A stretch of DNA of 64,000 nt from Bacteroidales bacterium UBA6377 (GTDB lineage: Bacteria > Bacteroidota > Bacteroidia > Bacteroidales > UBA932): positions 124,001 through 188,000 of the forward strand of contig DJQV01000018.1 of NCBI GenBank assembly GCA_002438805.1, written 5' to 3'. The position numbers and the translations under genes were made by a program. Below the pieces are notes generated by a model. It ran no database searches. It worked only from the letters and a program-made list of their open reading frames with translations, and had not been told where the DNA came from. Below, piece by piece: positions 26,184-36,075 of this stretch. The stretch's first letter is position 1; the number at the start of each line of letters is the position of its first letter.

Positions 26184-28300
26184 CAGGCCCTGTCCTTCAT
26201 TCTTTCAAGAAAACACTCTATGGTGTTCTGCATAAGCATTGCTATGGTCATCGGACCCACACCGCCAGGAACTGGCGTGAGGTAACCGGCCCTGTGGGAA
26301 ACGGACTCGTAGTCCACATCCCCCGTGAGCTTGCCTTCGGCGTTGCGGTTCATGCCCACGTCTATCACCACGGCCCCCGGTTTCACCATGTCTCCCGTGA
26401 CCACGTTTTCCTTGCCCACAGCCACCACGAGGATGTCCGCCTGCAGTGTGACGGCCTTGAGGTCAGGGGTGCGGGAATGGGCTATGGTGACTGTGGCGTT
26501 CTCGTCCAGCAGCAGCTTGGCCACCGGCTTGCCCACGATGTTGCTCCGGCCCACTACCACGGCGTTCTTGCCCGCCATCGGCACCCCGGTGCTCTTTATA
26601 AGTTCGATGATGCCTTTCGGGGTACATGGCTTGATGCACGGGGTCCCGAGCCAGAGGGCGCCTACATTGAGGATGTGGAAGCCGTCCACGTCCTTCTCAC
26701 GCGCGATGGAGTATATGACCTTGGACTCGTCGATGTGCTTCGGGAGCGGGAGTTGAACCAAAATCCCGTCCACTGTGTCGTCCCCGTTGAGGGAGGCTAT
26801 CATGTCGAGCAGGGCCTTCTCGGACACCGACTCGGGCATGGATACGAGTCTGGAGTTCATGCCCACGTAAGTGGCGGCCTTGACCTTGTTGCGCACATAG
26901 ACCTGGCTGGCGGGGTTCTCCCCCACTATTATCACGGCCAGAGATGGCTTGCGCCCGTATTTGACTTCGAGCAGCGGCACCTGCTCCTTTATCCTGTCCT
27001 TGACGGCGAGAGAAATCGCCTTGCCGTCGATGACGGCGGCTCTTGCATATTCCATTGCGAAATGAGCTATATCTTTGCGATAGAAAAGATTGTCACACTT
27101 GATGCGGGCGATGTCAGCGTAGACCTTGCGGCGCGCATCGAAGATGTCCCGGCCTTCGGCCACCACCATCAGCACACGACCTCCGGCTGTGACGAGCTGC
27201 CCGTCCTTGAGGGCTGTTCCCATGGAATAGACTTTAGCGTCCGCTATGCTGTCAATCCCCTCGATGACTGCACCCTTGTCATAAGGGCCGGGGTAGCCCT
27301 TGGATGCCAGGACAACGCCCATGGTGACAGCATCCTTCCACTTGAGCTGCGGGAGCGGAGCTGAAAGCGCGACAGCCTCGAAGACTTTATAGATGTCGCT
27401 CTCCAGCAGAGGAAGCACGACCTCCGTCTCCGGGTCACCGAAGCGCGCGTTGAACTCGATCACCTTGATGCCCCGCGGAGTCTTCATGAGTCCGCCGTAG
27501 AGCACACCGGTCAGAGGGCGCCCTTCAGAGCACATGGCCTTGGCCGCCTTGAGCATTATCTCATTGTAGGCGAAAGTCTTGTCTTCTTCGGTAATGAAAG
27601 GCAGGCCCGTGTAGGCTCCCATTCCGCCGGTATTCGGCCCCTCATCACCGTCGAAAGCGCGCTTGTGGTCCTGAGAGAGAGGCATAGGGCAGACATTCTC
27701 ACCGTCAACGAAGCACATGAACGAGAACTCCGGTCCTTCAAGCCAGTCCTCGATCACCACCTTTCCCTGCCCGAACGCGCCGTCCAGAAGCATGCTGCGA
27801 AGAGCCGCATCGGCCTCGGCACGGTCGGATGCTATCACGACCCCCTTGCCTGCCGCAAGACCATCATACTTGATGACGGCCGGATAAGGACGGGAATCAA
27901 CGTATGCCAAGGCCTCGTCATAAGAGGTGAAACAGCGGTATGCCGCAGTAGGGATGCCGTAATCCTGCATCAGACGCTTTGCGAACTCCTTGCTGCTCTC
28001 TATCATGGTCGCAGCACGGCTGTGGCCGAAAATCTTCAGCCCGGCCTCACGGAAACTGTCCACAATCCCTGCGGCAAGCGAGGCCTCCGGCCCTACAACT
28101 GTGAGGTCAATGCCCTCCTTGAGGGCAAAAGCCTTCAGGGCCTCAACATCCGTGTCCGCTATAGGGACAATCCGGGCCTGGGAGGCAATGCCGGCGTTGC
28201 CCGGGGCGCAGAAGATCTGCGACACTTGTGGGGAGCGGCTCAGGGCATCCACTATGGCATGGCAGCGTCCGCCGCCGCCGACTACAAGAACTTTTTTCAT
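26183..28300 (-). CDS. PurD-FolD fusion: GAR synthetase / methylene-THF dehydrogenase-cyclohydrolase
   Basis: A 705-residue bifunctional protein. Residues 1-415 are phosphoribosylamine-glycine ligase (IKYDGLAAGKGVVIA, DHKRAFDGDEGPNTGGMGAY, IEFNARFGDPETEVVLPLL). Met416 begins a complete FolD of 290 residues (SQVYVRNKVKAA with catalytic Lys, GILVQLPLPKHI, DVDGFHILNVG, GRSNIVGKPVA, PVPGGVGPMTIAML). There is no linker: the natural PurD end (FYRKDIAHFA) joins directly to the natural FolD start. The usual GREHA of PurD reads GRCHA. FolD makes 10-formyl-THF, used by PurN and PurH encoded next door. Confidence 0.95.
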   Translation of the reverse strand: MKKVLVVGGGGRCHAIVDALSRSPQVSQIFCAPGNAGIASQARIVPIADTDVEALKAFALKEGIDLTVVGPEASLAAGIVDSFREAGLKIFGHSRAATMIESSKEFAKRLMQDYGIPTAAYRCFTSYDEALAYVDSRPYPAVIKYDGLAAGKGVVIASDRAEADAALRSMLLDGAFGQGKVVIEDWLEGPEFSFMCFVDGENVCPMPLSQDHKRAFDGDEGPNTGGMGAYTGLPFITEEDKTFAYNEIMLKAAKAMCSEGRPLTGVLYGGLMKTPRGIKVIEFNARFGDPETEVVLPLLESDIYKVFEAVALSAPLPQLKWKDAVTMGVVLASKGYPGPYDKGAVIEGIDSIADAKVYSMGTALKDGQLVTAGGRVLMVVAEGRDIFDARRKVYADIARIKCDNLFYRKDIAHFAMEYARAAVIDGKAISLAVKDRIKEQVPLLEVKYGRKPSLAVIIVGENPASQVYVRNKVKAATYVGMNSRLVSMPESVSEKALLDMIASLNGDDTVDGILVQLPLPKHIDESKVIYSIAREKDVDGFHILNVGALWLGTPCIKPCTPKGIIELIKSTGVPMAGKNAVVVGRSNIVGKPVAKLLLDENATVTIAHSRTPDLKAVTLQADILVVAVGKENVVTGDMVKPGAVVIDVGMNRNAEGKLTGDVDYESVSHRAGYLTPVPGGVGPMTIAMLMQNTIECFLERMKDRA

Positions 28301-28469
28301 CTCTAAGAAGATGTTTTGAATTTATTTGTCATAAATTTTATGAAGATTTTTCTGCCAGAGTTTTTTCTGGATTTTGAGAAAGATAGTAGAACTATCTGAC
28401 TGAAAAAGCCAGAGAAAACTATGGCGAAAAAGCAAGTAAAAGAATTTTCAACATAAATCAAAACAACTT
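28301..28469. promoter_or_regulatory. AT-rich spacer with palindrome inside the pur operon
   Basis: The only long gap (169 bp) in an otherwise tight operon. It holds the 15-bp palindrome TCATAAATTTTATGA (28329-28343) and small stems (GATAGT/ACTATC). No TAnnTTTG box was found, so it may be a processing or attenuation site rather than a promoter. Confidence 0.3.
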
Positions 28470-30005
28470 CTAATGTTTGAAGTGTCTCACACCCGTCATC
28501 AGCATGGTGATACCGCACTCGTCAGCCTTGGCCACAGCATCGTTGTCGCGGATGCTGCCTCCCGGCTGTACTATGGCGCTCACCCCGTACTGCGCTGCCA
28601 GAGCCACAGTATCGTCAAACGGCAGGAAGCCGTCAGAAGCAAGCACCAGTCCGTCGGTGAAACCCGCCTCACGAGCCTGCTTGAGGGCTATCTCGGCAGA
28701 ACCCACACGGTTGGTCTGTCCTGCCCCGACGCCTATGGTATGTCCGTCGCGCACCACTGCTATTGCATTGGATTTGACGTGCTTGACTATCCTCCAGCCG
28801 AAGTCGATGTCACGCATCTGCGCCTCTGTCGGCTTGGTCTTCGTCACGCACATGTCCGCCGTCAGCTTCTCCACACAGGTGTCGAGCTGCTGGGCAAGCA
28901 TGCCGCCGCAGACGCTGATATACTGCATCTGAGGCTTGGTGTCAGGAGTCATGTCCACTTTGAGGACACGGAGGTTTTTCTTGGAGGAGAGGATCTCAAG
29001 TGCTTCGGGAGAGAATGATGGAGCGATGACAATCTCAAGGAAAATAGGCTTCATACCCGCTGCCACCTCGGCTGTGAGTTCCCTGTTGACAGCCACGATG
29101 CCGCCATAGATGCTCACCTTGTCGGCCTCATAAGCCGCCCGCCAAGCCTGCTCTATGGTCTCTCCCACTGCTGCCCCGCAAGGGTTCATGTGCTTGAGAG
29201 CCACGCAGAACGGCTCGCTGAAGTCGCGAAGCACGCAGAGCGCAGCATTGGCATCCTGGATATTGTTGTAAGAAAGCTCCTTACCCTGAATCTGCTCAGC
29301 GAACGGGAGCGCGTATGAGCACTTCTCCGCCCCAGCGTAGAATTTGGCGCTCTGATGAGGATTCTCACCGTAGCGAAGGGACTGCTTGAGCTCGTACTCA
29401 AGGAAAAGCTTCTCGGTGAGCCCTGCCTGGGCGCGCATATAACGTGCTATGCAGATGTCATACTCGGCAGTGTGGGTGTAGGCCTTGGCAGAGAGTTTTA
29501 GCCTCGTCTCATCCGAGGTCGCCCCTGCGGACTTGAGTTCGGAGAGCACGGTCCCATAGTCTGCAGGATCGCAGATCACCGTCACATCCTTCCAGTTCTT
29601 GGCCGAACTGCGGAGCATGGACGGCCCGCCGATGTCTATGTTCTCTATGGCGTCAGCCATACTCACGCCTTCACGCGCTATAGTCTGGCGGAAAGGATAG
29701 AGGTTGACGCATACGAGGTCAATCGGTGTTATCCCCTGCTCAGAGAGGGTCTGCATGTGGGAAGGAAGGTCGCGCCTTGCAAGCAGGCCTCCGTGGACTT
29801 TCGGATGGAGAGTCTTCACCCTCCCGTCAAGGATCTCCGGAAAACCCGTGACCTCACTTATCCCGATTGTCTTGATTCCACTGTCCTCCAACAGTTTCTG
29901 AGTACCCCCAGTGGCGACTATCTCCCAACCCAGAGAGACAAGCCCCTCCACAAACGGCACCAGGCCGGTCTTGTCGCTGACGCTGACCAAAGCTCTTTTG
30001 CTCAT
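28470..30005 (-). CDS. purH: AICAR transformylase / IMP cyclohydrolase
   Basis: Catalyses the last two steps of IMP synthesis; the transformylase uses 10-formyl-THF. Of 511 residues from the ATG at 30005 (MSKRALVSVSDKTGL), residues 1-200 are the cyclohydrolase (GGTQKLLEDSGI, SEVTGFPEILDGRVKTLHPK). The rest is the transformylase, with LKHMNPCGAAVGE and the C-terminal segment SDGFLPFDD...QPGGSIRDND. A TTG 9 nt upstream also opens the frame but is less likely. It follows purN by 5 bp. Confidence 0.97.
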   Translation of the reverse strand: MSKRALVSVSDKTGLVPFVEGLVSLGWEIVATGGTQKLLEDSGIKTIGISEVTGFPEILDGRVKTLHPKVHGGLLARRDLPSHMQTLSEQGITPIDLVCVNLYPFRQTIAREGVSMADAIENIDIGGPSMLRSSAKNWKDVTVICDPADYGTVLSELKSAGATSDETRLKLSAKAYTHTAEYDICIARYMRAQAGLTEKLFLEYELKQSLRYGENPHQSAKFYAGAEKCSYALPFAEQIQGKELSYNNIQDANAALCVLRDFSEPFCVALKHMNPCGAAVGETIEQAWRAAYEADKVSIYGGIVAVNRELTAEVAAGMKPIFLEIVIAPSFSPEALEILSSKKNLRVLKVDMTPDTKPQMQYISVCGGMLAQQLDTCVEKLTADMCVTKTKPTEAQMRDIDFGWRIVKHVKSNAIAVVRDGHTIGVGAGQTNRVGSAEIALKQAREAGFTDGLVLASDGFLPFDDTVALAAQYGVSAIVQPGGSIRDNDAVAKADECGITMLMTGVRHFKH

Positions 30006-30010
30006 ATATC

Positions 30011-30583
30011 TCAATTATTTATAAGTCTTGCTATTGTTTCCACATAGAGCTCATGCTCTATCTTCTGTCCGAGACGGTGGACCTCCGCCGGGTCATCCCC
30101 GTCGTACTCAAAAGCACGCTGGGCGATTATGCGGCCGCCGTCCAGTTCGGAATTCACATAATGGATGGTGATGCCGTAGACCTTGACGCCATATTCGACA
30201 GCCTGTTCCACAGCATGCGCACCGCGGAATGCCGGAAGAAGCGACGGGTGAATATTGATGATACGGCCTCCGTAGGCATCGAGCAGCACATCGGAGACGA
30301 TACGCATATATCCGGCCAGGCACACGAGATCCACACCGAGCGCGTCCATCCTGGAGACTATCTCCTTCTCGAAGTCAGCCTTGCTTGCATAATCCTTCGG
30401 GGAGAACACAAAACTCTCGATGCCGCGGGCGGCAGCCTTGCCCACGACAGCCGCCGACGGCTTGTCGCAGACCATCAGGACGACATCGGCGTCGAGCCTC
30501 CCGTCCTTGCATGCGTCATCTATGGCCTCGAAATTCGACCCGGTGCCGCTGGCGAAGACGGCAAGTTTTTTCCTCACGCCCAT
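30011..30583 (-). CDS. purN: Phosphoribosylglycinamide formyltransferase
   Basis: Transfers a formyl group from 10-formyl-THF to GAR. The 190-residue protein, from the ATG at 30583, starts MGVRKKLAVFASGTGSNFEA (phosphate loop SGTGSN). It has the folate and catalytic signature IINIHPSLLPAFRGAHAVEQA with His and the later Asp (SELDGGRIIAQ). It starts 1 bp after the purM stop, so translation is coupled. A GTG six codons upstream overlaps purM and is less likely. Confidence 0.96.
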   Translation of the reverse strand: MGVRKKLAVFASGTGSNFEAIDDACKDGRLDADVVLMVCDKPSAAVVGKAAARGIESFVFSPKDYASKADFEKEIVSRMDALGVDLVCLAGYMRIVSDVLLDAYGGRIINIHPSLLPAFRGAHAVEQAVEYGVKVYGITIHYVNSELDGGRIIAQRAFEYDGDDPAEVHRLGQKIEHELYVETIARLINN

Positions 30584-30584
30584 A

Positions 30585-31610
30585 TCAGATGATGTTGACA
30601 CCCGGCGTGCCGGTGACCTTGCCGATCACAGAAGCCTTCTCTCCATGGCCCTCAAGGATGGATATGGCTTTCTGCGCTTCTGAAGGGTCCAGGACGATGA
30701 CCATGCCGATACCCATGTTGAAGATGTTGAACATCTCCCTGTGCGGCACGCCGCCCCATTTCTCAAGCATCCTGAACACCGGAAGTATCTCCCAGCTGCC
30801 CTCATGGATCTCAAGACCCTGCCCGTCGTGGAGCACGCGCGGGATGTTCTCATCGAAGCCGCCTCCTGTGATATGGCTGATACCGTGGACATCGCAATTG
30901 CGGATGACATCGAGCACCTGCTTGACATATATCTTGGTCGGGGTCAGGAGAACCTCGCCGAGAGTCCTGCAGCCGAACTCCGGTACGGCATCGCCATACG
31001 AGAGGCCGTTGTCTGCAACTATCTTGCGCACAAGGCTGAAGCCGTTGGAATGTACTCCGGTGGAAGCTATGCCCACAAGCACATCCCCCTCCTTGACCTT
31101 GCTTCCGTCTATGAGCCTAGACTTCTCGACCACGCCCGTGGTGAAGCCTGCGATATCATATTCGCCCCCCTCATACATCCCCGGCATCTCGGCGGTCTCT
31201 CCACCCACAAGGGCGCAGCCGGCCTGCCGACAGCCTTCCGCAACTCCGGCCACGATGGCTTCGACCTTCGACGGCTCGTTGTGTCCGACGGCCACATAAT
31301 CAAGGAATATGAGAGGTTCCGCACCTTGGGCGAGGACATCGTTGACGCACATCGCCACGGCATCAATGCCGACAGTGTCGTGCTTGTCCATCGCAAAGGC
31401 GATCTTGAGCTTGGTGCCCACGCCGTCAGTACCGCTGACAAGCACCGGTTCCTTGACCCCGAGAGATGAAAGATCGAACATTCCTCCGAACGAGCCTATG
31501 CCGCCCATCGAGCCGGGACGGACCGTAGAGGCCACGTGCTGCTTTATGCAGCGGACCACTTCGTAGCCCGCTTCCAGATTGACTCCTGCGTTTTCGTATG
31601 ATTTTGCCAT
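30585..31610 (-). CDS. purM: Phosphoribosylformylglycinamidine cyclo-ligase (AIR synthetase)
   Basis: Closes the imidazole ring of FGAM to give AIR with ATP. The 341-residue protein has the PurM-type ATP site VSGTDGVGTKLKIAF, DVLAQGAEPLIFLDYVA, GGETAEMPGMY and the C-terminal AIRS_C motif ITGGGFDENIPRVL. It lies 11 bp downstream of purC and 1 bp upstream of purN. Confidence 0.96.
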   Translation of the reverse strand: MAKSYENAGVNLEAGYEVVRCIKQHVASTVRPGSMGGIGSFGGMFDLSSLGVKEPVLVSGTDGVGTKLKIAFAMDKHDTVGIDAVAMCVNDVLAQGAEPLIFLDYVAVGHNEPSKVEAIVAGVAEGCRQAGCALVGGETAEMPGMYEGGEYDIAGFTTGVVEKSRLIDGSKVKEGDVLVGIASTGVHSNGFSLVRKIVADNGLSYGDAVPEFGCRTLGEVLLTPTKIYVKQVLDVIRNCDVHGISHITGGGFDENIPRVLHDGQGLEIHEGSWEILPVFRMLEKWGGVPHREMFNIFNMGIGMVIVLDPSEAQKAISILEGHGEKASVIGKVTGTPGVNII

Positions 31611-31621
31611 ATATGGTTGGT

Positions 31622-32338
31622 TTATTTTTCTATGGATTCGAGGCGGTGAAGAACCTCCTCGTATGAAGGCATTATGTTGCCGAGATCATGGCGGAAGCGG
31701 TCCTTGTCGAGCCTCTTGCCTGTGGCGGCATCCCAAAGACGGCAGGTATCGGGGCTTATCTCGTCTACTATGACAATCTTCCCATGTCCGTCCTTGCCGA
31801 ACTCCAGCTTGAAATCCACAAGGGTGATTCCGGCACGCTTGAAGACATCAGTCAGGATGGAGTTGGCCTTACGTGCCATGCCGTAAATGGCGGACAGCTC
31901 GTCCCCGGTCACGATGTCCAGAGCCAGGGCCTGGGTGTCATTGATCATCGGATCTCCCAAGGCCGCATCCTTGTAATACAGATCATAGATGGGCACGGAA
32001 GGCTTCGTGCCTTCATCCAGGGCAAGCCTGTCGGCAAGCGAACCAGCAATCAGATTGCGCGCCACAACCTCAAGCGGAATAAGGGTGCAAGTACGGCAGA
32101 GCTGTTCCCGCTCGCCAAGCAACGAGATGAAATGGGTTCTGAGACCTCCACGCTGCAGGCAGTCCATCAGGAAAGCAGAAATCTTGTTGTCCACCACTCC
32201 CTTTCCCGGGAAAAGTGCCGTCTTGACATTGTTGTAGGCCGAAGCTACATCCTGGAAGCGCAGTACAACCTTGCCCGGATCATCGGTCGCATAGACCAGC
32301 TTCTCATTGGATTCGCCAAGCAATTCTCCTTTGACCAT
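31622..32338 (-). CDS. purC: SAICAR synthetase
   Basis: Joins CAIR and aspartate with ATP. The 238-residue single domain begins MVKGELLGESNEKLVYATDD. It has the substrate motif CTLIPLEVVARNLIAGSLA, LVDFKLEFGKDGHGKIVIVDEISPD and the C-terminal LDKDRFRHDLG. Length matches bacterial PurC (237). It starts 4 bp after the purL stop. Confidence 0.97.
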   Translation of the reverse strand: MVKGELLGESNEKLVYATDDPGKVVLRFQDVASAYNNVKTALFPGKGVVDNKISAFLMDCLQRGGLRTHFISLLGEREQLCRTCTLIPLEVVARNLIAGSLADRLALDEGTKPSVPIYDLYYKDAALGDPMINDTQALALDIVTGDELSAIYGMARKANSILTDVFKRAGITLVDFKLEFGKDGHGKIVIVDEISPDTCRLWDAATGKRLDKDRFRHDLGNIMPSYEEVLHRLESIEK

Positions 32339-32342
32339 ATCT

Positions 32343-35300
32343 TTATTTCTTGCGGAAATACCTTACGGCGTTGTCGAACAGAGGCTGGGACATCTCCTCC
32401 TCTATGTTCTTGAACACATTCTTCTCGTAGCGTTCGGAGTGGCCCATCTTGCCGAGGATCTGGCCATCCGGGCTGATGATGCCCTCGATGGCATAGAACG
32501 AGCCGTTAGGGTTGGCCGGGGACTCCATGGTCACCTGTTCCATCACCGGATCGGCATACTGGAAAGCCACCTGGCCTGCGGCGAAGAGTTCCCGGGCAAG
32601 AGTTTCACCTACCACGAACTTGCCCTCTCCATGGCTCACGGCTATGGTGTGCAGGTCGCCCTCATTCATCCCTGAAAGCCAAGGGGAACGGGTCGAGCAG
32701 ACACGGGTGGTGACCATGCAGGAGACGTGACGGTTGATGTCGTTGCGGAAGAGGGTCGGGGATTCGCTGGTGACCGCCCCGGCCTTGCCGTACGGCAGAA
32801 GCCCACTCTTGACAAGGGCCTGGAAGCCGTTGCAGATGCCGAGGATAAGTCCACCCCTGTCCACAAGAGTTTGGATTTCTGAAGCTATCTCCTTGTTTTC
32901 AAGCACATTGGCGATAAACTTGCCGCTTCCGTCAGGCTCGTCCCCAGCGGAGAATCCTCCGGCGAGGGCGAGTATCTGGCACTCGGAGATGTTCTTTTTC
33001 ATCTCGGCTATGGAATCAAGCACGTCCTTGGCAGTGAGGTTGCGGAAGACCCCGAAACGTACCTCGGCCCCGGCCTTGCGGAATGCCTTGGCCGTGTCGT
33101 AGTCGCAGTTGGTCCCCGGGAACACCGGTATGTAGACAAGCGGATGCTCCACCGGCCCGCCTTTGTAGCGCGGTTCCTTATATGCAGGGGCTTCGCACCT
33201 GACGTTCATCAGAGACCTATGCTCCGCCGGAACTCTCTGCGGGTAAACTTTAGAATAGCGTCTGAGGTTGGCCTCAAGCAGTTGGTCAATGCTTATCTTT
33301 TCTCCGTTGATACGCAGGCAGCAGTCCTCTCCGTCCGTGACGGTGCCGAGAAGCTGCGCCCCAGGGAAATCAAGTTCTTTCCCGGATTCGACCACGATCG
33401 AGCCGCAGAGGCAGTCGAAAAGATCATTCTCAGATATTTCAACATCAGCCCCGAACATGTTGCCGAACGACATCTTGGCGAGAGCCTCGGCCACGCCTCC
33501 GATTCCCACGGCCCAGGCGGCGGTGATGTCGCCGGACTCTATCGCCTTATGGATATATGACCACGAGGCCTTGAGAGCCTCCACATCCGGCATCCTGTCA
33601 GGGCGTGGAGCGTGGCGGAAGAGGTATATCCTGTCCCCGCCCCATTTGAACTCAGGAGAAATCACTTTGGAAGCATCCACCGTGCTGACGCCGAATGAGA
33701 TGAGGGTCGGAGGGACGTTGATATGCTCGAACGTGCCGCTCATCGAGTCCTTGCCGCCTATGGAAGGGAGACCGAAAGCAAGTTGCATCCTCAAGGACCC
33801 CAGAAGGGCGCTGAGAGGCTTACCCCAGCTGTGGGGGTCGGAAGTCATCCTCTCGAAATACTCCTGGCAGGAGAAGCGCATTCCCGACCAGTCACCTCCT
33901 GCGGCCACTGTCTTGGCGCAGGCCTCGACAAGCGAGTATGCCGCCCCGTGATAAGGGCTCCATGAAGACAGGAACGGATTGTAGCCGAAGGCCATCATGC
34001 TGGCCGTGTCAGTATAGCCGTCCGCAGGGAGTTTCTGTACTGAGACCTGGGTCTCGGTGGACTGGGTCACACCGCCGAAAGGCATGAGCACGGTAGAGCG
34101 CCCGATGGTGGAGTCGAACATCTCTATCAGTCCCTTCTGTGACGCCACATTAGGATCTTCCATCACAGAAAGCATCTTTTCCTTTATGGTCCTGCCCGCA
34201 GGATGCGCCTCAAAAGGATCCCTGTCCTCCACCGGCAGCACCTCGGCCACGGCATAATGCTTCGCGCCGGCACTGTCGATGAACTCGCGGCTAAGGTCGG
34301 CGACCTTGTCGGAGCCGTTGTACATCACCATCCTGCCGCTTGCAGTGACATCGGCGACATAGGTCACCTCGACATTCTCGCTGTGGCAGTATTTCTCGAA
34401 TTCTTCCCTGTCGGCGGCATCGACCACCACGGCCATCCTCTCCTGTGACTCGCTGATGGCGAGTTCGGTGGAGTTGAGCCCGCTGTATTTGACAGGGACG
34501 CGGTCCAGATATATGTCGAGCCCCGGAGCAAGCTCACCGATGGCTACGCTCACTCCTCCGGCACCGAAGTCGTTGGATTTCTTGATGAGACGTGTCACCT
34601 CAGGGCGACGGAAAAGCCTCTGGAGTTTCCTCTCTTCAGGGGCGTTGCCCTTCTGGACCTCGCTGCCGCAGGTCTCGATGGAGGCTTCGGTGTGCTCTTT
34701 GGAAGAGCCGGTCGCTCCTCCTATCCCGTCACGTCCCGTCCTGCCGCCGAGCAGCAGTATCACATCTCCCGGCACAGGGCTCTCGCGGCGTACGTTCTCC
34801 GCCTTGACAGCGCCCACAACGGCCCCCACCTCAAGCCTCTTGGCCACATAGCCCTCGTGGTAGATTTCACGCACATGGGTCGTGGCAAGGCCTATCTGGT
34901 TGCCGTAGCTCGAATAGCCTGCGGCCGCCTTGCGGCTTATCTGCTTCTGCGGCAGTTTCCCCGGGAGCGTCTCGCTCACCGGCCGGCAGATGTCCCCGGC
35001 ACCCGTGACGCGCATGGCCTGATACACGTAAGCCCTACCCGAGAGCGGGTCGCGGATCGCGCCTCCGAGGCAGGTTGCGGCCCCGCCGAAAGGTTCGATC
35101 TCCGTCGGGTGGTTGTGCGTCTCGTTCTTGAACTGCAGAAGCCATTTCTCCGGCTTGCCGTCCACGTCCACGTTGACATAGATGCTGCACGCGTTGTTCT
35201 CCTCGCTGACCTCAAGGTCTTCAAGAAGACCCTTCTTGCGCAAGTAGCGGGCCCCGATGGTGGCAAGTTCCATTAGGCAGAAGCTCTTCTCCCCGCGTCC

Positions 35301-36071
35301 GAGCTCGCGGCGGACCTGCTCGACCTCGGCAAGGGAGGCCTCGATCTCCGGACGGATGAACGAGTCGTCCACGCTCACGCCCTCCAGTTCTGTAGTGAAG
35401 GTCGTGTGGCGGCAGTGGTCGCTCCAGTATGTGTCCAGGATGCGGAGCTCCGTCTCCGTCGGGTCGCGGCGCTCGCTGCGGAAATACTTCACGACCTCGA
35501 AGAGATCGTCCGGATTCATCGCCAGTCCCCACTTGCGGCAGAACGCGGGATATTCGTCAGGGGCCATCGATGTGAATCCGGCCAGAGAAGCCAGCGGCTT
35601 GACATCTGCCGTCTGGTTGTACTCGAGCACGGAGAGGTCTTTCTGACGGGACTCGACCGCATTGATATAATAATGGCGGACCGCCTCAAGGGCCTCGTCC
35701 GTCATGTCATCGTCAAAAATCAGCAGGCGCGAGCTGCGTATGCGAACGTCGGCTGACGGCTCGATCAGGTGCACGCAGTCCACAGCCGAAGAGGCCCGCT
35801 GGTCGAACTGGCCCGGTATATACTCCACAGCCAGATAGCGGCGGCCCTCAAGCGGGCAGTCATCGCTTACGAGATCTGTGACTTTCTCGCCGAAGACGGT
35901 GTAACGGCACTTTTCGAGGAGCTCGTCGGAAAAACCGAAAAGATCATAGACATTGAGCAGCCTCAGGGAACGGAGGGAGAGGGAGAGGTTTTCGTTGAAT
36001 TCTCTGCGCAGGCTTTCAGCCTCGACCCGAAACCCGGAACACTTCTCCACAAATATACGGTATGCTTTCAT
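32343..36071 (-). CDS. purL: FGAM synthase, large single-chain PurL
   Basis: Converts FGAR, glutamine and ATP to FGAM. The 1,242-residue chain from the ATG at 36071 (MKAYRIFVEKCSGF) contains an N-terminal PurS-like domain, two AIRS-like halves (DTYWSDHCRHTTF, FKNETHNHPTEIEPFGGAATCLGG, GGRTGRDGIGGATGSSKEH, PSIGGKDSMSGTF), and a C-terminal glutaminase. The glutaminase has Cys in LILGICNGFQALVKSG and a His in VSHGEGKFV. This is the large Gram-negative form, not PurL/PurQ/PurS subunits. The frame opens 30 codons earlier inside purE; that extension is not family sequence. Confidence 0.97.
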   Translation of the reverse strand: MKAYRIFVEKCSGFRVEAESLRREFNENLSLSLRSLRLLNVYDLFGFSDELLEKCRYTVFGEKVTDLVSDDCPLEGRRYLAVEYIPGQFDQRASSAVDCVHLIEPSADVRIRSSRLLIFDDDMTDEALEAVRHYYINAVESRQKDLSVLEYNQTADVKPLASLAGFTSMAPDEYPAFCRKWGLAMNPDDLFEVVKYFRSERRDPTETELRILDTYWSDHCRHTTFTTELEGVSVDDSFIRPEIEASLAEVEQVRRELGRGEKSFCLMELATIGARYLRKKGLLEDLEVSEENNACSIYVNVDVDGKPEKWLLQFKNETHNHPTEIEPFGGAATCLGGAIRDPLSGRAYVYQAMRVTGAGDICRPVSETLPGKLPQKQISRKAAAGYSSYGNQIGLATTHVREIYHEGYVAKRLEVGAVVGAVKAENVRRESPVPGDVILLLGGRTGRDGIGGATGSSKEHTEASIETCGSEVQKGNAPEERKLQRLFRRPEVTRLIKKSNDFGAGGVSVAIGELAPGLDIYLDRVPVKYSGLNSTELAISESQERMAVVVDAADREEFEKYCHSENVEVTYVADVTASGRMVMYNGSDKVADLSREFIDSAGAKHYAVAEVLPVEDRDPFEAHPAGRTIKEKMLSVMEDPNVASQKGLIEMFDSTIGRSTVLMPFGGVTQSTETQVSVQKLPADGYTDTASMMAFGYNPFLSSWSPYHGAAYSLVEACAKTVAAGGDWSGMRFSCQEYFERMTSDPHSWGKPLSALLGSLRMQLAFGLPSIGGKDSMSGTFEHINVPPTLISFGVSTVDASKVISPEFKWGGDRIYLFRHAPRPDRMPDVEALKASWSYIHKAIESGDITAAWAVGIGGVAEALAKMSFGNMFGADVEISENDLFDCLCGSIVVESGKELDFPGAQLLGTVTDGEDCCLRINGEKISIDQLLEANLRRYSKVYPQRVPAEHRSLMNVRCEAPAYKEPRYKGGPVEHPLVYIPVFPGTNCDYDTAKAFRKAGAEVRFGVFRNLTAKDVLDSIAEMKKNISECQILALAGGFSAGDEPDGSGKFIANVLENKEIASEIQTLVDRGGLILGICNGFQALVKSGLLPYGKAGAVTSESPTLFRNDINRHVSCMVTTRVCSTRSPWLSGMNEGDLHTIAVSHGEGKFVVGETLARELFAAGQVAFQYADPVMEQVTMESPANPNGSFYAIEGIISPDGQILGKMGHSERYEKNVFKNIEEEMSQPLFDNAVRYFRKK

Positions 36072-36075
36072 ATTT

